Shown: positions 61,071 to 64,000 of the stretch, piece after piece
How positions within the stretch are numbered: position 1 is the stretch's first letter
Layout of the letters: each line of letters starts with the position of its first letter
Source: Bremerella volcania
GTDB taxonomy: Bacteria > Planctomycetota > Planctomycetia > Pirellulales > Pirellulaceae
Assembly (NCBI RefSeq): GCF_007748115.1
Contig: NZ_CP036289.1
Span: 434,001 to 498,000 of the forward strand
DNA length: 64,000 nucleotides
Reading direction: 5' to 3'
Translations under genes and position numbers: made by a program
The notes under the pieces: generated by a model
What the model was told of the DNA's origin: nothing
The model's input: the letters and a program-made list of their open reading frames with translations, nothing else
Database searches by the model: none

Positions 61071-61988
61071 CTAATATTCGCCAATCACTTCGCCACCATC
61101 GATCGTTCCCAGGGCGGCCTGGGTCCGCAGATTGATGGTTTCCGGCAGGAAGACGACACTGGCGTCGCCACGGAGAAACTGGGCGCCGCCGGGGTGATTA
61201 CTGCTGGGGTTGTAATTGCTGTTACCGTTGATGTTGTAGTCGGTATCGTTGGACGATCGCTCCATCCGCAGACGAACCTGGAATTGCGAGATGCCGCCCG
61301 AGATAGAACCGCCAAAGTCGTTGTGGTAACCGATCCACAGCGAACCGGTCGGCCCAGAGCCTTTTCGTTCGGCCCGCTCGGCGACGATGATCGTGTTACT
61401 CAGACCGTCGGTGATATCGCTGAACTCGGTCGATGAGTTATCGAAAAAGGTCGCCTCGCGGTCGCTTCCGCCGCTCCCGTTGGTTGCGGTGGCGTTGGTC
61501 GGGTTGTAATAGGCCGTGAAGACACCGATGTAGTTCGATTTGCCGAACTGATTGGGCGAACTACCAAGCCGCTTGTTAATCCCGTCGCCGGTATCCGATG
61601 GGCAGATATAGCCATCGATTTCGGTTTTCGCCAGCGGAACATTGCCGGTGCTGACCATCTCTGCGACGTCTTCCCACGGCTCGTCGAATCCACCCACAGC
61701 TCCGATTTGATCAAAAAGTGCGGACTGTTCAATTTGCGGCAAGATCTGGGTCAGCCAACAGATTTGGTTGCTGGTTACGATCCCCGGTGGCAGCGTGCCA
61801 AAGGTATCGTGGTAGTTGTGTAGGGCAATTCCGATTTGTTTGAGTTTATTACTGCAGGTCATCCGGCGAGCCGCCTCGCGGGCCTGCTGAACAGCCGGCA
61901 ACAAAAGAGCAATCAAGACACCAATAATAGCGATAACCACTAACAATTCGACGAGGGTGAAGCCGCGCGGCCTCTGGAGATTCTTCAT
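61071..61988 (-). CDS. DUF1559 pilin-like protein, duplicate B
   Basis: The 305-residue protein begins [20 protein letters not shown], with a short leader and the RG-F cleavage site, and GAGGTG before the ATG. It shares most of its sequence with duplicate A, including [20 protein letters not shown] and [14 protein letters not shown]. The end motif [16 protein letters not shown] again has DAS. It is the first gene of the cluster, with lipoprotein, duplicate A, DUF1559 and lipoprotein genes following on the minus strand. Its divergent neighbour is an ECF sigma factor gene. Confidence 0.94.
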   Translation of the reverse strand: MKNLQRPRGFTLVELLVVIAIIGVLIALLLPAVQQAREAARRMTCSNKLKQIGIALHNYHDTFGTLPPGIVTSNQICWLTQILPQIEQSALFDQIGAVGGFDEPWEDVAEMVSTGNVPLAKTEIDGYICPSDTGDGINKRLGSSPNQFGKSNYIGVFTAYYNPTNATATNGSGGSDREATFFDNSSTEFSDITDGLSNTIIVAERAERKGSGPTGSLWIGYHNDFGGSISGGISQFQVRLRMERSSNDTDYNINGNSNYNPSSNHPGGAQFLRGDASVVFLPETINLRTQAALGTIDGGEVIGEY

Positions 61989-62367
61989 GGAAGAGGCACC
62001 TCAAACTAGATCAACAACGAAACGAGAAATAGAGATAAGAGCGAATCGGCTCCCCTTGAATTCTCCTGAACGGTAAGACCGATCCACTATTCACTCACGG
62101 ACGACTTTTTCTTTCCTGACACCCTCGAAAGAAAAAAATGAAGAAATTGTTCGTTTAGCATCAAAGCCCCCTTATTGTTGATGGTTTTTTGTCAGGATCT
62201 GGGGCTTTCGGCGTTTCTAAGTCTGAACGCAGAGGCTATCCCCGTTGCACGATAACTTTCGATGGAATACGAATGAGGCTTAAGCCTGTGGTTCTTTCGG
62301 GGGATTTGCTTTGCTGGTCAGCCATGCCGGCAAGACCATTCCAGTAGCGCCGCCAGGCGGAGAGAAA
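61989..62367. other. Divergent intergenic region between DUF1559 and sigma factor genes
   Basis: About 380 bp, AT-rich with no gene. It holds a 10-bp inverted repeat at 62106-62136, listed separately. Promoters for both divergent genes should be here, but no hexamer pair is convincing. Confidence 0.5.
62106..62136. repeat. AT-rich 10-bp inverted repeat
   Basis: TTTTTCTTTC (62106-62115) and GAAAGAAAAA (62127-62136) are perfect inverted arms with an 11-nt loop. It sits between the divergent DUF1559 and sigma factor genes and is too weak for a strong terminator. It may be an operator. Confidence 0.4.
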
Positions 62368-62880
62368 ATGCAAGAGAGCGACGTTGTACGTGTCTTGCTC
62401 GAGGCACGCATTCGATTGACCGTCCCTATCTGGTCGATCGTGCGCGAATCTCAAGCCGTCGAGGACATCTTCCAGGAGGTTGTCCTGCGGGCGCTTCGGC
62501 AGCGGGAACAAATCAACGACGAGGGACACTTGCTGGCTTGGTCTCGTACCACGGCCAAGAACCTGGCGGTCGACTGGCTGCGGCAGCGCGGCAAGTCGCA
62601 GGTCATGGATGGTGGAGCAATGGACCGCATCTGGTCCATCTCGGACGAACAAGCCAAGGGGCTGTCCGATCGGAAGGACGCGTTGCGGTTGTGCTTGAAG
62701 AAGATGCCTGAGCGCAACCGAGAGATGATTCAATTGCGGTATGGGGAAGGGCTGAGCTGCATCGAAGTGGCGAAGCAAATCGGAGCCTCGCTCGACGCGG
62801 TCTATAAACGCCTGTCGCGTGCGCACCGGGACCTCAGACGCTGTGTCGAAGGGACGCTGTACGGGGAGATTACGCAGTGA
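62368..62880 (+). CDS. ECF-type RNA polymerase sigma factor
   Basis: ATG 62368 (MQESDVVRVLLEARIRLTVP) has GGAGAG upstream. The 170-residue protein has sigma region 2 with VEDIFQEVVLRALRQREQIN, including the conserved core-binding pattern, and HLLAWSRTTAKNLAVDWLRQ, and region 4 with MPERNREMIQLRYGEGLSCI followed by the helix-turn-helix VAKQIGASLDAVYKRLSRAH. It fits the planctomycete ECF group. It is encoded 31 bp ahead of an FecR-like protein gene, a typical sigma plus membrane anti-sigma/sensor arrangement. Confidence 0.93.
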   Translation: MQESDVVRVLLEARIRLTVPIWSIVRESQAVEDIFQEVVLRALRQREQINDEGHLLAWSRTTAKNLAVDWLRQRGKSQVMDGGAMDRIWSISDEQAKGLSDRKDALRLCLKKMPERNREMIQLRYGEGLSCIEVAKQIGASLDAVYKRLSRAHRDLRRCVEGTLYGEITQ

Positions 62881-62910
62881 TGTCTGAGGGGGTCCGCCGG
62901 GGGTTGTGGC

Positions 62911-64000
62911 ATGAACGATAACACGCCAACAAATGATGACCAGACGATATCGGATGACGACTTGATCGAATTGATCGTTCGCTACAACGACGATGATCTC
63001 GACGAGTACGAAATGACGGCTCTCTCGGCGGCTTTGGAAGGGGACGACCGCGCACTGGAACTCTTCCACAGCATTGCTCTACAGTCACTTACCATTGCCG
63101 AAGTCACCTCGCCGCGGCACAAGCCGGCACCATTTCCGCGGCAAACCATCTTCTGGTGGTCGGCCGCCATGGCACTGGCTGCCAGCGTGGCGTTCGCCGT
63201 CTTTCTCGATCTGCGGGCCGGGCAGCTTCCGACGGTTGCCAAGTTGGTGCAAGCCACCGGCAAGGTGACGGTCACGATGCCTGACGGGGAAGCACGAAAG
63301 CTTGCCGTCGGCGACGATATTCCCGTCGGTATGCAGATCACGACCGATGCGATCGGAAGTTCGGCGACCATTCAATTCCCCGATAAGACAAGCATCAGCC
63401 TGCATGGGGCCACCGAGGCCGCGTTTCGGGAAGAAGATCATAAGCAAGTCGACCTGTTCGTCGGCAACGTAGTGGCGGACGTTCAACCGCAACTGCCCGG
63501 CAAGCCGCTTCAGGTCATTACCGAACTGGCCGTCACCGAAGTACTGGGGACCGTGCTATCCGTTCAGGCTTCTCATCAACAAACCGATGTCGATGTCGTC
63601 GAAGGGAAGGTGCGCGTCATTCGTACCGGCGATCGGAGTACCATCAACGTTGCCGCCGGAGAGAAGGTGGCCGTTGCCCGCGATCTTCCCCTGAAGAGTC
63701 AACTTCGCACGCCGACGCCAGATCACTGGAAGATCGATTTCGAGAAGGAACTTCCCGACGACTGGCGAAAAGGAATCTGGGTTCAAGAGCAACTCCCCCC
63801 AGGCTCGGACGGCGCGGTGAAGGCGGAAACCAGACCGGGCTTCCTGGATCCGAGTCGGACCTGGTATCAGATCGAAACGTTCAACCGTTGGAGCGACGGG
63901 CTGTTCACGGTCCAGGAAGACACGCACATGAAAGTCGCCTTTCGTGTGAACCGAGCGGACAATGTGCAGGTCTTACTGCTGGCCCGAGGCGCCGACTTCC
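62911..64000 (+). CDS. FecR-domain membrane protein, partial (cut by window end)
   Basis: The frame starts at ATG 62911 (MNDNTPTNDDQTISDDDLIE) and runs past the window end; 363 codons are visible. An N-terminal acidic helical zone (about 1-60) resembles the anti-sigma/sensor domain, then a single membrane helix FWWSAAMALAASVAFAVFLD lies at about 81-100. The FecR domain follows (about 115-235) with ATGKVTVTMPDGEARKLAVG, DIPVGMQITTDAIGSSATIQ and VVEGKVRVIRTGDR. A further extracytoplasmic region starts near residue 250. It probably regulates the sigma factor encoded upstream. Confidence 0.88.
   Translation, partial: MNDNTPTNDDQTISDDDLIELIVRYNDDDLDEYEMTALSAALEGDDRALELFHSIALQSLTIAEVTSPRHKPAPFPRQTIFWWSAAMALAASVAFAVFLDLRAGQLPTVAKLVQATGKVTVTMPDGEARKLAVGDDIPVGMQITTDAIGSSATIQFPDKTSISLHGATEAAFREEDHKQVDLFVGNVVADVQPQLPGKPLQVITELAVTEVLGTVLSVQASHQQTDVDVVEGKVRVIRTGDRSTINVAAGEKVAVARDLPLKSQLRTPTPDHWKIDFEKELPDDWRKGIWVQEQLPPGSDGAVKAETRPGFLDPSRTWYQIETFNRWSDGLFTVQEDTHMKVAFRVNRADNVQVLLLARGADF

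Noticed and set aside
1-64000. CRISPR arrays, tRNA/rRNA genes, insertion sequences and prophage
   Set aside because: No regularly spaced repeats, no cloverleaf-like or rRNA-like tracts, and no transposase, integrase or phage structural motif was seen on either strand.

Overview
The window looks like a chromosome segment of a planctomycete of the Pirellulaceae (Blastopirellula/Bremerella/Rhodopirellula type). Evidence: six DUF1559 proteins with a pilin-like N-terminus, a PSCyt1/DUF1549/DUF1553 cytochrome-like protein paired with a DUF1501 protein, many secreted Gfo/Idh/MocA, sulfatase and TIM-barrel enzymes, PqaA-type hydrolase, small regulatory-domain lipoproteins and an ECF sigma/FecR-like pair. 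No rRNA, tRNA, CRISPR array, transposase or phage gene was found. This genus-level guess is inference from gene content only.

Layout. 1-9.4 kb (minus strand): a truncated membrane protein, a DUF1559/lipoprotein pair, two Gfo/Idh/MocA oxidoreductases, an FG-GAP/VCBS protein, a VOC protein, and three tandem zinc-ribbon membrane paralogues. 9.6-17.8 kb (plus): a DinG/XPD-like helicase, a secreted protein, HisF, then a compact operon of an intact PilT-like ATPase, a membrane-anchored PilB-like protein whose P-loop and Walker B are both destroyed, and two membrane proteins. 18-24.8 kb: a Tat-exported TIM-barrel isomerase, TerC, the DUF1553/DUF1501 pair and a small HNH-like protein. 24.8-27.4 kb (minus): two TlpA-like thioredoxin paralogues. 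27.6-32.5 kb (minus): glycogen synthase, a GalT/ADP-glucose-phosphorylase-like enzyme and a GH57 glucanotransferase, a glycogen/alpha-glucan unit. 32.9-38.6 kb (minus): TrkA/TrkH potassium uptake and a poly-gamma-glutamate-type operon PgsB-PgsC-PgsW with a DUF6580-like membrane protein. 39-41.3 kb: a VIT/VWA protein. 41.4-43.5 kb: small poorly recognised genes including a HigA-type HTH protein without an evident toxin.

43.6-49.5 kb holds two more DUF1559 genes, a methyltransferase, a zinc-ribbon membrane protein, a lipoprotein and an MDP-1-like phosphatase. 49.6-53.7 kb (minus) is a secreted-hydrolase group: PqaA-like protein, HAD phosphatase, arylsulfatase. 54-57.6 kb has a lipoprotein, a secreted trypsin-like protease, small unknown genes and an Old Yellow Enzyme. 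57.6-62 kb (minus) is a cluster of three DUF1559 genes with two lipoproteins, two of the DUF1559 genes being obvious recent duplicates; it is followed divergently by an ECF sigma factor and an FecR-like anti-sigma/sensor protein that runs off the window.

The most unusual item is the PilT + pseudo-PilB operon (13.45-17.84 kb). Other points of interest are the PgsBCW cluster without PgsA, the HSHSQ transferase next to GlgA, nested palindromic intergenic repeats, and the HTH gene coupled to an unknown 99-residue protein.
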